Below are positions 12,190-23,699 of a stretch of DNA of 64,000 nt, one piece after another (position 1 is the stretch's first letter; each line of letters starts with the position of its first letter). The DNA is from Enoplolaimus lenunculus (lineage: Eukaryota > Nematoda > Enoplea > Enoplida > Thoracostomopsidae). The translations under genes and the position numbers were made by a program. Location of the stretch: positions 310,001-374,000 of the forward strand of contig JASANG010004131.1 in the NCBI GenBank assembly GCA_030248215.1, read 5' to 3'. Below the pieces are notes generated by a model. The model worked only from the letters and a program-made list of their open reading frames with translations. It had not been told where the DNA came from and ran no database searches.

Positions 12190-13165
12190 GAAAAAAGTAT
12201 ATACATACATATCATCAGGGTGCGAAAAGGATACCAAAAACTGACACAGCCGAAGCCGGATAATCGAATATCCGGCCGGAGCCGGATAATGAATTCAAAT
12301 CTAATATTAGGTTGCATTCAAATATTAGAACGTAGCTTACAATTGTTCCTTTTGTGGTTTAGGTATTCAAAGTGTTTACGTGACAATGTTTAACATTTTA
12401 CGGCATATATTTTTAACACTTTAACAACGACCCTATTCCGGTATTATATGCTTTTAAGATCAGGGATGGGTATCTCGGTCTCAGTCACGGCAAGTTTTGG
12501 TATTTGGCAGGTCTTGGTTTCTTGAGTCGTGATGGTTTGAAACCGACGCTACGTAGAAGTTCACCAATTCCTGGTAAACCTGTAAAAAGCAGAAGTTAAT
12601 ATTGTGGAAGCATCTAATGCCTGAGCCTGATGAATAAAATTTCGCTATGAATCTATGAATTTTCACTGTTGCGCAATAATTTTTAGCAGATATTTTGCAA
12701 ACACTCAAAAACTATGACAAAACACAAAAACTACGAAAAAAGAATTAGAAATAATTTATTTTGAAGATTTTATTTTTTTGGTGATGACCAAAAGTTGACA
12801 AAGACCGAGACTTTTCATGGCCGAGACCGGCCTGCGCCTATCCCTGGATATGATGAAGGCTATTATTTCTACTTAGGCTCAGACTTATATAGATTCATTT
12901 TTACGCTGAAGTTTAGGCTTAGCCTTAGGAATAATAGGAATATGCTGAGATATATTCTGTTACTCCCATAGAATAATACTCGTCAATTATGTCTGGTTTT
13001 ACAGCGTTATTTTAACGCAACAATGATTGTGAACGTACACGGTCACATATAAACTTTTGCATTACATGTGTGACAGAAAAATATGTAAAAGTAAGTCAAT
13101 CAGTTGAATGGTAGCTGGCATAAATACGAATGATGGTACAAATTTTTTGAAGTTTTTAAAAAATA
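12190..13165 (+). repeat. Left arm of a large inverted duplication
   Basis: Read inwards, this arm matches the reverse complement of 15200-16231 in order. First comes flanking sequence with TATATACATAC, then CAGGGTGCG, a GTTAAACATT-type segment, a nested hAT-like MITE (12461-12846), a TTAGGCTTAGC tract, the CTGTTAC motif, a segment with ACGGTCACAT, and finally AATTTTTTGAAGTTTTT. The arms are diverged, so the duplication is old. Confidence 0.8.
12461..12846. mobile_element. hAT-like MITE with CAGGGATGG ends
   Basis: It starts CAGGGATGGGTATCTCGG and ends CCTATCCCTG. Both ends carry GAGAC/TCGG words. It is contained in the left arm of the inverted duplication and is paired with 15508-15871 in the right arm, so it was present before the duplication. 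Confidence 0.7.
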
Positions 13166-13222
13166 TACCTTTTTTCTAATAATTCTAGAAATTTCGTGGA
13201 ATATATTCCCTCTTCCGTTGTG

Positions 13223-13531
13223 TATATGTCGTAGCCCAAGTCGTCATTCAGCCCATTTCCAAATTGGGCTACGCCAGGCCGGAATTACGACTTTGGCTAG
13301 CAATCGGCGTAATCCGTTCTCTGCTACAGTTGCACGCTTTGTGATTGGTTACTATGTTTGTTGTACTAAGCTAAGTTAAATCAAGCTGGATTACGACTAG
13401 CAAGTAACCAATCAGAAAACGCACAGCTTTATCACACATAATTCCGCCTGACGCTAGCCTAAGTCGTAGTTCCACTCTAGACTAATCCAATTCGGAATTG
13501 GGCTCAATTACGGCTTGGGCTATGACATATA
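13223..13531. mobile_element. MITE with TATATGTCGTAGCCCAAG ends
   Basis: The left end TATATGTCGTAGCCCAAG is answered by CTTGGGCTATGACATATA at the right (16 of 18 matching as an inverted repeat). The inner parts of the ends also pair (GCCCATTTCCAAATTGGGC, CCAATTCGGAATTGGGC). It is about 309 bp and has no coding capacity. It may duplicate TA. It lies just inside the spacer of the large inverted duplication. Confidence 0.75.
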
Positions 13532-14913
13532 TACGCTCCTGTGCATGCCTCAAAATTTATTAACATACACTGTTAGCTTGACGCAGTGAGCAAAAGAAAT
13601 CTATTTCGTTCGATATCTGTGTTGAGCTCATTCTTCGTCAGCTGTTTTCAGATAACTATATGGGCAGCTCACTCAACTTACCAAGCGGACCCACGGAATC
13701 GAGGAAGTCTTCAGATGAAGGCCGGTGAAATACACAAACAATTGTATAAACGTGATTGCAAGGCAAAAACAGCCGGCGAACATAATGAATGGATACGCAG
13801 ACCATGCTTTTAAGCCTGCTTCAATCAGAGCGATGATAATGATGCAAAATATCTGTAAACAAATTTAAAATCACAACAAAACAAAAATAAACATGCATAT
13901 TGTGGCAGAAGTTTGCCAAAAAATCTGCTTGACTATTTCACTCTCAGGATATAGATATAAATCTATATATTAAATCTAGAACGCGTCATATATACGTATT
14001 TTGGGCACCGTTGCAGCACAAATAAACATTATTTTTAACCATATTTAACAGATCGTTCAGCAGAAGAATTAGTGCGCATAAATTTACTGATAGTCGAATT
14101 CTGTAAGCTTACACGGTGGGTTGACGAATACCTTCTTTGATAAACCATACACTTTGCGAAAACGTGTGAAACTACAGCGCTTTGGAAAAGTTGCACATGT
14201 TTGCAACCACGGCTAGTAGTGAAATTTAATGCTCAAAAGTTCACATGCTAAACGTGTGTACTTATCGAATTTTTTAGATATGACATACGATAGTTGTCTT
14301 AACAGACATGTTGCGAGTGTTTTTGTTTCTAATGTATTTGACACAGTTAGGGTTGGTTGTGCAACTAACTATCTGATAAATTCTTTAGCCTATTTAATAT
14401 ATGTACGATACAGGTACAGGCGCGGGATGTTAAAATCACTAAGCTAATTGTATTCCGGGTATTTTGTCCGGCTATTTTTGAAACACGACCCGAGTCCGCA
14501 ATGATTTTTTGTGAAAACCCGGACCTGGACCGAAATTTCCGAACCCGGATGCAAATCTACCAACCATATACGTATATTTTTCACCGTTTCCTTTACAGAG
14601 TCATCGAGTTGCCCCAAAGATAACCGAGCACTAGCGGCTGCGTTTAAGTATCTCTTTAATCATTCCATTGATGGATGAAAATTAAGCATACACTTCTGTA
14701 TCATAGCTGTTTTAAGCCGTATCCCAGCGCCGCAACCAGAAATTGTTAACAGATTCGCAAAAACATCATCATGAGGAAGAAGCAACGAAAGAAAAAATTT
14801 CTAACAGCAACTTTTTGCTGCGCGGAGTTAAAATTCTCGGTCAGTTGAGGCAAACAAATCCTATTAGGGTCGATCGACCGTGCTTCACTCGTTCGCCGTA
14901 CTGATTCCGTATA
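13532..14913. other. Spacer of the inverted duplication, no recognisable gene
   Basis: An open frame of 75 codons at 13586-13813 is preceded by no clear signal and resembles nothing I know. CCGG-rich words around 14450-14560 look like a degraded member of the CAGGGTGC element group. Confidence 0.45.
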
Positions 14914-15102
14914 CAGTGGCGCAGCAGCTGGTGGGACTGGGGGGCGACACTTTTATTTTTGAAGCCAGAAAATGTTGCATCCCCCATCTTAGAAATTATT
15001 AAAAATGCATTTAGATTCTCGATAGCGAAGATTGTTCCACTATTATTTAACGCGTCCCAGCTTATGTTGCCCCCTCGTTTTTTGATCAGCTGCCGCGCCG
15101 TG
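14914..15102. mobile_element. Small hAT-like MITE, CAGTGGCGCAGCAGCTG ends
   Basis: The left end CAGTGGCGCAGCAGCTG pairs with CAGCTGCCGCGCCGTG at the right. Runs of G (left) and C (right) follow each end. CAGTGGCG is a common hAT terminus. It has no coding capacity, and no clear target duplication was found. Confidence 0.55.
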
Positions 15103-15199
15103 GTCCATGTGTGTACAAGGGTGCGACGCGGATTTCTGACTCCAGCTCCGGAAAAAATCAACATCCGGCTTTGGCTCCCGTATTTTTACTTGCCGGATA

Positions 15200-16231
15200 T
15201 TATTTCTAAAAAACTTCAAAAAATTTATACCATCATACGTATTTATGCCAAGGAATTCGTTTACATATTTTTTTCTGTCACATATGTTATGTAAATGTTT
15301 GCATGTGACCGTGACGGTTCACAATCTTTATTGGGTTACAATAACGCTTGAAAACCACATATAGATGACGAGCGTTATTCTAGGGGCGTAACAGAATAAG
15401 TCTATGTCTATTTCTATTATTCCTAAGGCTAAGCCATAAAATTCAGCTTGAAAATGGGTCTATAACTAAGTCTAAGCCTTAGCAAAAATAACAGCTTTAA
15501 TCCGAGTCAGGGATGGACGGAGATCGGCCATGAAAAGTCTCGGTTCGGGCAACTTTTGATTATCATCGCAAAAAATTAAATTTTCAAAATAGATTATTTC
15601 TAATGCTTTTTTCGTATTTTTTGTTTTTTTCAGAGTTTTTGTGGGTTTTCAGAGTTATTTCGTAACTATTGAAATTCATAGATTCATAGCGAAATTTTAT
15701 TCATCAGGTACTACTTGCTTCAACAATGTTTACTTCTGATTTTTACAGCTCTACCAGCCTTTGCTGAATCGCCGACTTCTAGTGTCGGTTCCAAACCACC
15801 GAGACTCAAGAAACCAGAAACCTGCCAAATACAGAGGCTTGCCGAGACTGAAACACAGACTCCCATCCCTGATCTTACACATCTCTGACCTGCAGAAAAC
15901 TGAATGCCTTAAAACGAACATGAGCCAAACAAATATTGGAACGGAACGCAACGCTACAAAAACATAGAATAGTATAATATTGTCGTTGTTAAAGTGTTCA
16001 AAACGCATCGGTGTGAGACGTTAAACTTGACACGTAAACGCTTTGGGTATCTTAAGCCACAGAAGAAAAAATTGTTAGCCTCGTTCTGATATTTGAATGC
16101 AATCTAGTAATAGATTTGAATTCATTATCCGTCTCCGACCGGATAGTAGATTACCCGGCTCCAGCTGCGTCAGTTTTTAGTATCCGGTCGCACCCTGATA
16201 CATACATGTATATATACTTGTAAAAAACACA
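15200..16231 (-). repeat. Right arm of the large inverted duplication
   Basis: Reverse-complement partner of 12190-13165. Its outer end is GGTCGCACCCTG followed by flanking sequence that itself mirrors the flank of the left arm. Confidence 0.8.
15508..15871. mobile_element. hAT-like MITE with CAGGGATGG ends, inverted partner copy
   Basis: It starts CAGGGATGGACGG and ends CTCCCATCCCTG. It is the reverse-complement partner of 12461-12846, carried within the duplication. Confidence 0.7.
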
Positions 16232-16384
16232 AACAGCAACTCAAACCTACAATTTGTAACCATTTGAGCATCGGATGAGTTGTAAAACAATATCGAACAT
16301 TCATTATGCAATACTAATCTAACAATTGTTAAAAACGTCTTAAAATATACAATTTCATTGCGCGTTCTCGGGTATTGCTTCCCA

Positions 16385-16620
16385 CCCCCATCCGGTGTTC
16401 GCCTAAAATGGTTCGATTTTGAAAATGTTTGCATATTTGAGCTTCCCATACTCAATTAATACTTGCAGCACTGTGCTCATTTCACAATTAAATGCGTAAA
16501 TTAGATTTGTTGAAAATTGGGTTTTTAACGTCCCCAGGTCCCACCTTCCGGACCCAAAAAAGTTTTTTGTCAAAAATTTTCGCAGAAAATACCTGATTTC
16601 ACTAATGTTCCGGTGCAAAT
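16385..16620. mobile_element. Partial copy of the central-hairpin fold-back family
   Basis: It shares the order of motifs of one arm of 59511-60497: GCATATTTGAGCTTC, then a CCCCAGGTCCCACC-type block, then GACCCAAAAAAGTTTTTTGTC. The second arm is not seen. Confidence 0.55.
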
Positions 16621-16735
16621 AATGGTCCAATAAATAACAGGTTAGAGAGCCAGAGACTAATGCTGATCATACCAGTCAGTGATTATTTGTTTGCTTTCCC
16701 CAACACTAGTGTTAATCGGTGACCGGACAGAAGGT

Positions 16736-16955
16736 TCCCGAACAAGTGGTCGCCGGACAGATGGCTGCCGGACAAAATACCGTCCGGACAAAAGACCGTT
16801 AAATAAAAGGCCGCCTGGTTAAAAGACCGTCTGAACAAAAGACCGTCTGAACAAAAGACCGTCTGAACGAAAGACCGTCTGAACGAAAGACCGTCTGGAC
16901 AAAAGGCCGCATGGACAAAAGTCCGTCTGGACAAAAGTCCGTCCGAACAAAAAGA
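16736..16955. repeat. 16-bp minisatellite
   Basis: About a dozen units of the form AAAAGACCGTCTGAAC follow each other with small changes (GGCCGC for GACCGT, GGAC for GAAC). The middle units at about 16815-16895 are almost identical, which suggests recent expansion there. The minus-strand open frame over this stretch is an artefact of the repeat. Confidence 0.85.
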
Positions 16956-17336
16956 AACTTTCAACTTTTAAATATTGGCTGTGTTGCAGAGACATGACTT
17001 AAGTTGACCTTTGACTGCAGCCAATTTGGGCTTAAATCAACAAAGACGCTTAACATTACGAATCAAAAGCGCTTGGAGGTACGAACTGTCCCATTTTAAA
17101 CTTAGCGCTAGTAGGTATATAACTCAAAGTTAGCATAGCACAACCTTCAGCAAGTATTGATTATTTGGGAAAAATAAACGGCGTGTGGAAACACTCCGAC
17201 TTACAATGAAAACTACGAAACATAAGTAAAACATTGACTGAAGTTGAATTCGACTTGTCATGTTTTTGTACCCCAGCAATTAGCTTGTTTTCTCAGTTTA
17301 ATTAAACGTGACAAAAGCACAAATATTTCTACAGTC

Positions 17337-17623
17337 TTCACACGTGTAAATTTTTGCAGCGAGAATTCGCAGGTGGAACTTGTGCGAAATACTTGCAGCT
17401 GTAAGTATTTTCAAAGGAACATTCCGATTGACCAATCAAACTGCAGGTACAAGAAATTCAAGCGACTTGCAACTGCGTTCACAACTGCGAATTAAATTCA
17501 ATAGCATGATTTCCAGTGAATAAAATTTGCAGCTGCAAGACCTTCAACGCTGTTTTGTGACCAAACTTGCACATGTAAAAGTTGCACGTGCAATTTTTTG
17601 CTGCAAAAACTTGCACGTGTGAA
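17337..17623. mobile_element. MITE with TTCACACGTG ends
   Basis: TTCACACGTGTAAATTTTTG at the left pairs with CAAAAACTTGCACGTGTGAA at the right. Further CACGTG/GCAGC words occur inside. It is about 287 bp and has no coding capacity. Confidence 0.7.
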
Positions 17624-18157
17624 TAGGGCTAAACAATGGTAGCACACGAAAAAAACATAAAAATACTAACGATCTTCATTTCTGAAACACTACATATAAA
17701 CCCGGTTGTATTCCAAAAACGTACCACTGGTTTGAATTACGCGCAGATATATATTTTCAAACCCGAAATTTTTATATACACGGGGGAAATACGGGGGGGT
17801 ATGTCCCCTCCTGAAATTTCTGAAGAAAACATTACAAAAAACGCAACGCGGCATTTACACAAACTTTAAAAAATAACCTGTTCAATTCTGAAGGTCAAAA
17901 TTAATTTTCTTGCTCCTTTTACCGCTTCTGAAAAACAATGTTCACATTTTGCTGTTGAAATGATATTCGCGTCTGAAAACAACAACGAATAGTCCAAAAA
18001 TCGTCAATAATCCAACATTGGTGAACACATCTGGCTCTGGCAATGGTGATTAAATATGGATCGTACAGAGACACACAGCAAGTAAGCTTTGATCGTATTT
18101 GGGTACAAAATACGGATATAGTACACTTGAGCGGCACACTTTTTAAGTTCTTGTAAT

Positions 18158-18332
18158 GACTTCACGTGCCGTCCGTCGCCGAACGCGGCCGTACGTCAAC
18201 GTCCATCGCCGAACGCGGCCGTACGTCAACGTGCATCGCTTCCGTGTGTTTCTGTACGTTACGGCTCGTAACCGTGCAGTATCGTACGCGGGCAGACGGC
18301 GCTGCAGACAGGTATAGCGCCGCTCAAAGGTT
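18158..18332. mobile_element. GC-rich fold-back MITE, partial copy
   Basis: It contains GTGCCGTCCGTCGCCGAACG and two near-identical units (ATCGCCGAACGCGGCCGTAC), and ends with GGTATAGCGCCGC. It is a relative of 6091-6388 and 51432-51596 but has less complete pairing. Confidence 0.6.
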
Positions 18333-18789
18333 TCTGTTGAGGAACCGCTTCTGTAAACCCTAAGTCTTTTCCTGAGCCTGGTAGTTACCGGAACAAGAAG
18401 GCTGGTAATAAGAGTCCGAGAGCCCTATTGTTTGCCTGAATCAAATAGAATCTATTTCCCTAATGAGAGTCTGTAAAACGAATAGAGTCAAAATTACTAA
18501 TTTGAGGCAGTAAATGTCAATTAACGTCCTAATGCGATCGTTTAAATGCTTCCTGGACCTAATTAAGTTTACTACAAAATTAGATTTATTACTCAAAGTA
18601 ATTATATATGTGCCTATATACGCAGCCGCATACTCACGTCCTAAGGTTCCTAAATTAGTCAGCTTAAAGCGTAGAAAATCAGGGCCAATGTAAAGAACAG
18701 GGGCGGATGTGGTCCAAACAATAAGCGCTGGATTGAAAAATAAATAACAAGCCATATGGTAAAATAAATATCAGTTCCCCGTCTTATTC

Positions 18790-19285
18790 GGGACACAGCA
18801 GCAGTTAGCCGACGCCTGAATGTATATGGGGAGGGGTATCAACCAGTCGGCATTTGGGGCTGGATTTAAAACATTTTGCATATTTCCGCTTCTCATGACC
18901 TCCTCTGATCATTTCACGCTCAAATTGGGATTTCACAATAATTCGAATTTTTAAGGTCCCAAGCCCCCCCCCCACATTCAGACCCAAAAATTTTTTGTCA
19001 AAAATTTAGACACATTACGTACCCTTTGACGCAGCTTGCGGTTTAACGAATTATTGTCAAATAACTGATTTGGCGTGCTGCCAACGGTTTGGGACGGCAG
19101 CCAAATTAGTTACATGACAATAACTTGACAATAACTCGTTAACCAGACAAGATTGAATTTTTCAAAAATTCCAATTTGGACGTGGAATGATCAAGGGAGC
19201 TCATAAGACGCTTAAATATGCAAAAATTTCAAAATCCAACCATTTTTGGGCAAACGCTGTTTGCGGGATAACGTAAAAGACACGC
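18790..19285. mobile_element. Fold-back MITE with central hairpin
   Basis: The left arm (about 18830-19030) and right arm (19140-19285) are inverted copies, sharing a GCATATTT...TCATTTCACG / TGATCAAGGGAGCTCAT...ATGCAAAA block. The centre, around 19040-19140, has TCAAATAACTGATTTGGCG and a loose inverted partner. It is the same family as 59511-60497. Confidence 0.7.
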
Positions 19286-20514
19286 TGAAAGTGTGCTAGA
19301 GCCGAAAATACAGCGCCGTCGTCGAAAGTCAGGCGGATCCGGCCATGGTTGTAGTAGGACCACATTTTTGGGATCATGAGATCGCAAAACTGCTGGCCAA
19401 ACGAACCGAAATGCAATCGCCGTCTGGTTAACAGTGAAACTGCTGTGTACGTAGGCCACGATTTTGGAAAAGCGGGGTTGGAAAAGCGGGGCCCCATTGT
19501 GTAAAAATTCCGAAGGAAGTTTTCTTGTGCTGCCAGCTGAAACCGTGTTTAAAAACGTTAAATAAACATCGCAACCATTGGTTCGACCCCTCACTGGCCC
19601 TGTGGTTGCGACCTTGGCGTTCGCACGGCTGCACTGCAAACCTGTTTGAAATTTATCTTTTATCGAATAGTGCTTCAAAATAAAATACAAACTCTCTGAA
19701 CGAGCAATGGATTTGGGCGAATGAAAATGTTGGCCACCCCATGCCAGCGGACGATTGTATACTGAAAATTTAAGGGCTGTAAGCGTATGTTTCAAGTACA
19801 TGTTTCCGCAAGAATCAACCTTAATTGAATGCTATTTGAACACTAAAACAGCTATAATGCTACATTTTGTTCATACGCAAGTTTTGAACTTTGGTTCAGA
19901 TCCCCATGGGAAAATTTTGCCCCCCCCTAGAAAATTTTCAACCCTGCTCATAACTCATTGAAAACGCTTGAATGCGGCTCCTGAAATTTTTTTAGCCCCC
20001 TAGCAAGGTAAGCTGGCAACGGGCCTAACAATGCCCCTAAACACGCATCTGAACAGTTGAATATTTCGCCTTTTAGTTTAAGCTCCAATCTACTTCTTCG
20101 TTATGTCCAAATGTGAAAATTTGGGAAACTGTAGAGTGTAATGTATACGAGCTCAAAGTTAACAGTATTTTGGTACAACCGCTCTTCAACCGACGGCAAG
20201 CAGTTTTATTTCCCTGTTTCAGTTGTTTTACAATTCGCACCGTTCAAAACATTTTACAAGTATATGCTCTTATCGCAATCCGACCGAAATAAAGTTTTTT
20301 TGTCGCTGGGCGGTCTGAAAGAAAACGACAATTTTAAACCAAGCCGCACAACAAATTTAAACAATCTTTTTTGCTATGATGCTTGTGGACGTGTACGAAG
20401 ACAAAAGGGCGTTGTTAAAACATCAACAAGAGCGTAAAACTAGCGAGAAAATTGTTTTCTAACTACTAGAATCTAGCAAGTTTTATAAAATTCTAAAACC
20501 CTGTACAAGCCAGG
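19286..20514. other. No recognisable gene
   Basis: The open frame of 190 codons on the minus strand (19229-19801) starts inside a fold-back element and has no recognisable domain. The motif CCCCCTAGCAAGGTAAGC near 19998 recurs elsewhere in the window. Confidence 0.45.
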
Positions 20515-20765
20515 GGTGGTGATATGAAGAACCTATGGGTGGGAGGACGCACGTACATTTTTTGGGTGATTTTGGTCATTTCTTCCTGCCGGCGTGTTCG
20601 TCCAAAGGTGGTTGGATTTCGAAAGTTTCTGCATTATTTGAGCTGCTCATAACATCCACTGATTATACCACGCCCAAATCTGGATATTTGAAAATTTTGG
20701 CTTTAAGGTGGTCTCACGGCCCTACCTTGGGCCCCAAAAAAATTTTGTTATAAAGAATTTCAAAC
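20515..20765. mobile_element. Partial fold-back MITE (central-hairpin family)
   Basis: It shows one arm of the family: GGTGGTTGGATTTCG, TTTGAGCTGCTCATAAC, and a TTGGGCCCCAAAAAAATTTT block. Confidence 0.55.
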
Positions 20766-21864
20766 AAGACCGTAGTCAGTTCACTTTGTTAGAAAAGGGC
20801 TACAAATTTTCGAGCGGCCCCCCCTGCCGAGGCCTGAAGCCAGATTACCATGCTAGGGCGGGGGGGGGGGCTAAAAATTGTAAAGGAGGGGCATCCAAGG
20901 GTTTTTAGTGACTTGCAAGCAAGGTTGAAAACCTGCCGCCCTTCGCTAGGTACCCGCTATACCGAGCCAAACATAATTTCATTACTTCTGAAAATGCAAA
21001 GCACGACCTTAAACGTCAGAGATTAGAGATGGAGCCAGACTTCATTTCGCGTGGAGATAATCACTGATGAATTAAGAGGGGGCGGCCCTGCCTAGGCCGG
21101 CAACCGGAATAAAAACCAAGATTTTCTTAATGGTTTCACACTAAAATACCGTTTGGCTTCTCGCATGAGTGTTACGCTCAAAATGACTATAACGCAAAAT
21201 TTTTCGCGAGCGAGAAAATTTTCTATTTTATTTTCTGCGACCGCCCCTGTAGTAGTGTGACAAACAACTCTGAAGTAATCCCAAAACGAATATTTGATAT
21301 GCACACTGCATTCGACTCGCACTACTGTTTCTTATGCCCGTTCTCAAATATTTTTAGCCTTCCCCCGCTAGCAAAGCAAGGTGAGTCGGGTACGGGCCTG
21401 TGTCTCTAAAACGTTCAATGTGTTAAGCAAAATAAGTGCAATACTAAGAAAAAACACAGCAACAAATATTAAGATCGCAATAACACTATGCATATGCGAA
21501 TTTAAGAGGTTGAGTGTATACGTACGTAGACTATGATGATGAATCATCATACAGAGAACATCATAGACTGTTCTACAGCGATATTTACAGCTTTACTATC
21601 ATGTGTAGGAAAAGGGAGTACATGTCCCCACTACCCAATAATGGCTAATGGGCGGTCGTTATAACGGTCCGTAGCGTCAACGAAGGGCGGTGATTAGGGA
21701 GCGGGCGGTGGGTCGCCGCCCATTGGTCTAAAGCTGACGAAATTTTTTTCGCGTATAAATTTAATGTTTCGACACTCTTTTTGGTTGCATTCTCAGCGTG
21801 TAACCAACTGGTTTTCAAACATATTTCCCTGTGGAAAATGTAGCTAACTCCAAATTCTTTTCGG

Positions 21865-22610
21865 TTATCTCCCAGCCGGCGACTACCCAAAGATGGTTGG
21901 ACTTGGAAAATTGTTGCATATTTCAGCTTCTCACAACTTCCCTTGGTCCGGGACCAAATTTGAATTTTTGAAAAATTGATTTCTTAAGGTTCCAAAGACC
22001 AAGTTACCTCTTAAGCCCAGGGTGCGACGGGAATTTCAGTTCCGGTAGGGAATCAGGTATTTTCTCACTATCCGGTTTCGGTAAAAAATGCGGTATTTTT
22101 TCGCCGGAATTTTCAGGTAGTTTTGGTATTGAAAATTATTTTCTCATTCGAAAATTACAGAAAAATTACCATTTTATTGTTATTTATTTTCATAAACTGT
22201 CTGAGCTTGTATTGCCGAAATCTGCAATTTGAGTCACACTCCATAATTTGTCATACGTTTCAAGCTACTTCTTTTACTTCAGGATTGTGGCATCCTAAAT
22301 GGTGTGAATGAATTTTTCGGTAACAAGAATTTTTTATTTTCCAGTTCCGGTTCCGGTATTTTTAACTTTCTGGTTCCGTTTCCGGTATTTTATAATTCAC
22401 GGTTGCACGCTCCTTAAGCCAAATGTTTTTTGTTAAAAACTTGGATAAATTATGTACCATTCGACGCGAGCCGAGTGCTATTTTTTAAATTTTCCACAAT
22501 CAAACCTTTGGTTAACGAGTTATGGACAAATAACTGATTTGACGCCGTCCCAAATCATTCGTAGTGTGCTAAACCAGGTATTTCATCATATTAACTCGTC
22601 ATGCAGACTC
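21865..22610. mobile_element. Fold-back MITE (central-hairpin family) split by a hAT-like insertion
   Basis: It begins TCTTTTCGGTTATCTCCCAG (from about 21858), the terminal motif of the family, and runs to about 22017. It resumes after 22420 with AAATGTTTTTTGTTAAAAAC and reaches the central ACAAATAACTGATTTG near 22525. The insertion at 22018-22412 is flanked by CTTAAGCC on both sides. Confidence 0.7.
22018..22412. mobile_element. hAT-like MITE, CAGGGTGC family, with perfect 8-bp target duplication
   Basis: It starts CAGGGTGCGACGGGAATTTC and ends ACGGTTGCACGCTC. CCGGTA/CCGGAA hexamers crowd both ends. The octamer CTTAAGCC stands at 22010-22017 and again at 22413-22420, as expected of hAT-type integration. 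The open frame inside is only 62 codons and is not transposase-like. Confidence 0.85.
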
Positions 22611-22979
22611 TGAAAAGCAAAACTTCACGACAGTTGGGCTCAGATCAACAAGCTGCTGAGATTATGGTTAAAAAGGTCGAGAGTAAAAATAACAGAAGCC
22701 AGAGAACGACTTAGCTAGAGGTAGCGGATAACCGAGGGTTAGTATGTACTTGGCACTGAGAGCGCACTGGGCTCTATGTGACAACCTGTGATGAAACAAT
22801 TGAAGTACAGACTGTGTCAAAGGACCTTGGAGCTATTTCCATGTTAGACAAAATGGTAGCTTGACAATATTCAAGTCTTTGTCTGAAAAGTACAAAAAAG
22901 TGTTCGACGTGTGAAAACAGTTAAATTTTTAGGCTAACATACTAAACGGGGGTGGAGAAAATCTCGAAGGGAAGGTTTG

Positions 22980-23160
22980 TGTCAGTCTATGTAGGAAGCG
23001 GGACTTCAGGCCTTTTTTACTAAACAGCTGGGTAAGCGGGTTACGGGTGGTTTCAAACAATTGACCTGCCTGTTAGGCAGATGCGCCAGCAAGCATACAA
23101 TACAATGTGCCTTGCATATATTGCATATGCATCAGGACAAGCATGTCTCATGCTTACACC
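22980..23160. mobile_element. tRNA-derived SINE fragment
   Basis: It shares ACTAA(G/A)CAGCTGG...GGGTTACGGGTGGTTT and GCATATATTGCATATGC...CAGGACAAGCATGTCTC with the more complete copy at 23700-23975. It lacks part of the tRNA-like section. Confidence 0.55.
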
Positions 23161-23535
23161 TTGGATCGACCGGATGTCCGGTTCATGTTTAATATCCGGC
23201 AAAATCCGACATCCGGTTTCCGGTATACACCTGTTGGATACCGGATATTTGTGGTTGTGATTCCAAATATCATAAATCTGTTTTTGCACGTCAAAATACT
23301 AGATAATTTAAAGCGGCTGCAATTCCGAGCAATTCATGAATGGACACTGACATGGAATGAAATATCTGAACCAAAAATTAATCTTAAATCCATAAATACA
23401 TATTGTTGCACGATTCAAACACTTCCAACAGTGTACAAATTTAGATCCTTTATTCGGTTAACATCCGGCTCCGGTTGCGTTACAAAATTCACTATCCGGT
23501 TCCGGTATCCGGTAAAATTAATATCAGGTCAATCC
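23161..23535. mobile_element. hAT-like MITE with GGATCGACCGGAT ends
   Basis: The left end TTGGATCGACCGGATG and the right end ATCAGGTCAATCCCTGG are loose inverted copies. Many CCGGAT/CCGGTA words lie inside each end. The flanks CTTACACC and CTTACACT differ at one of 8 positions. It belongs with the element at 24616-25372. Confidence 0.65.
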
Positions 23536-23699
23536 CTGGCTTACACTATGCAATGTGCATTGGATATATTGCATATGCGCCAGGACAAGCAAGTCTCGCA
23601 TGCTTACATGCTCCAATTTTCTACAAGGTCGTTCCTTGGCCGTCCACCCTATTTTCGACGGGATACTGTGTTCATAGCGCGGCAATTTACCATTGAGCT

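Noticed and set aside
12190-16231. Long inverted arms taken as the ends of one large DNA transposon such as a Maverick/Polinton
   Set aside because: The arms extend into mirrored flanks, no target duplication is found, and the 2-kb spacer holds none of the gene families expected of such an element.
19229-19801. Open frame of 190 codons on the minus strand
   Set aside because: It starts inside a fold-back MITE, has no recognisable domain or biased codon pattern, and overlaps other open frames of similar quality.
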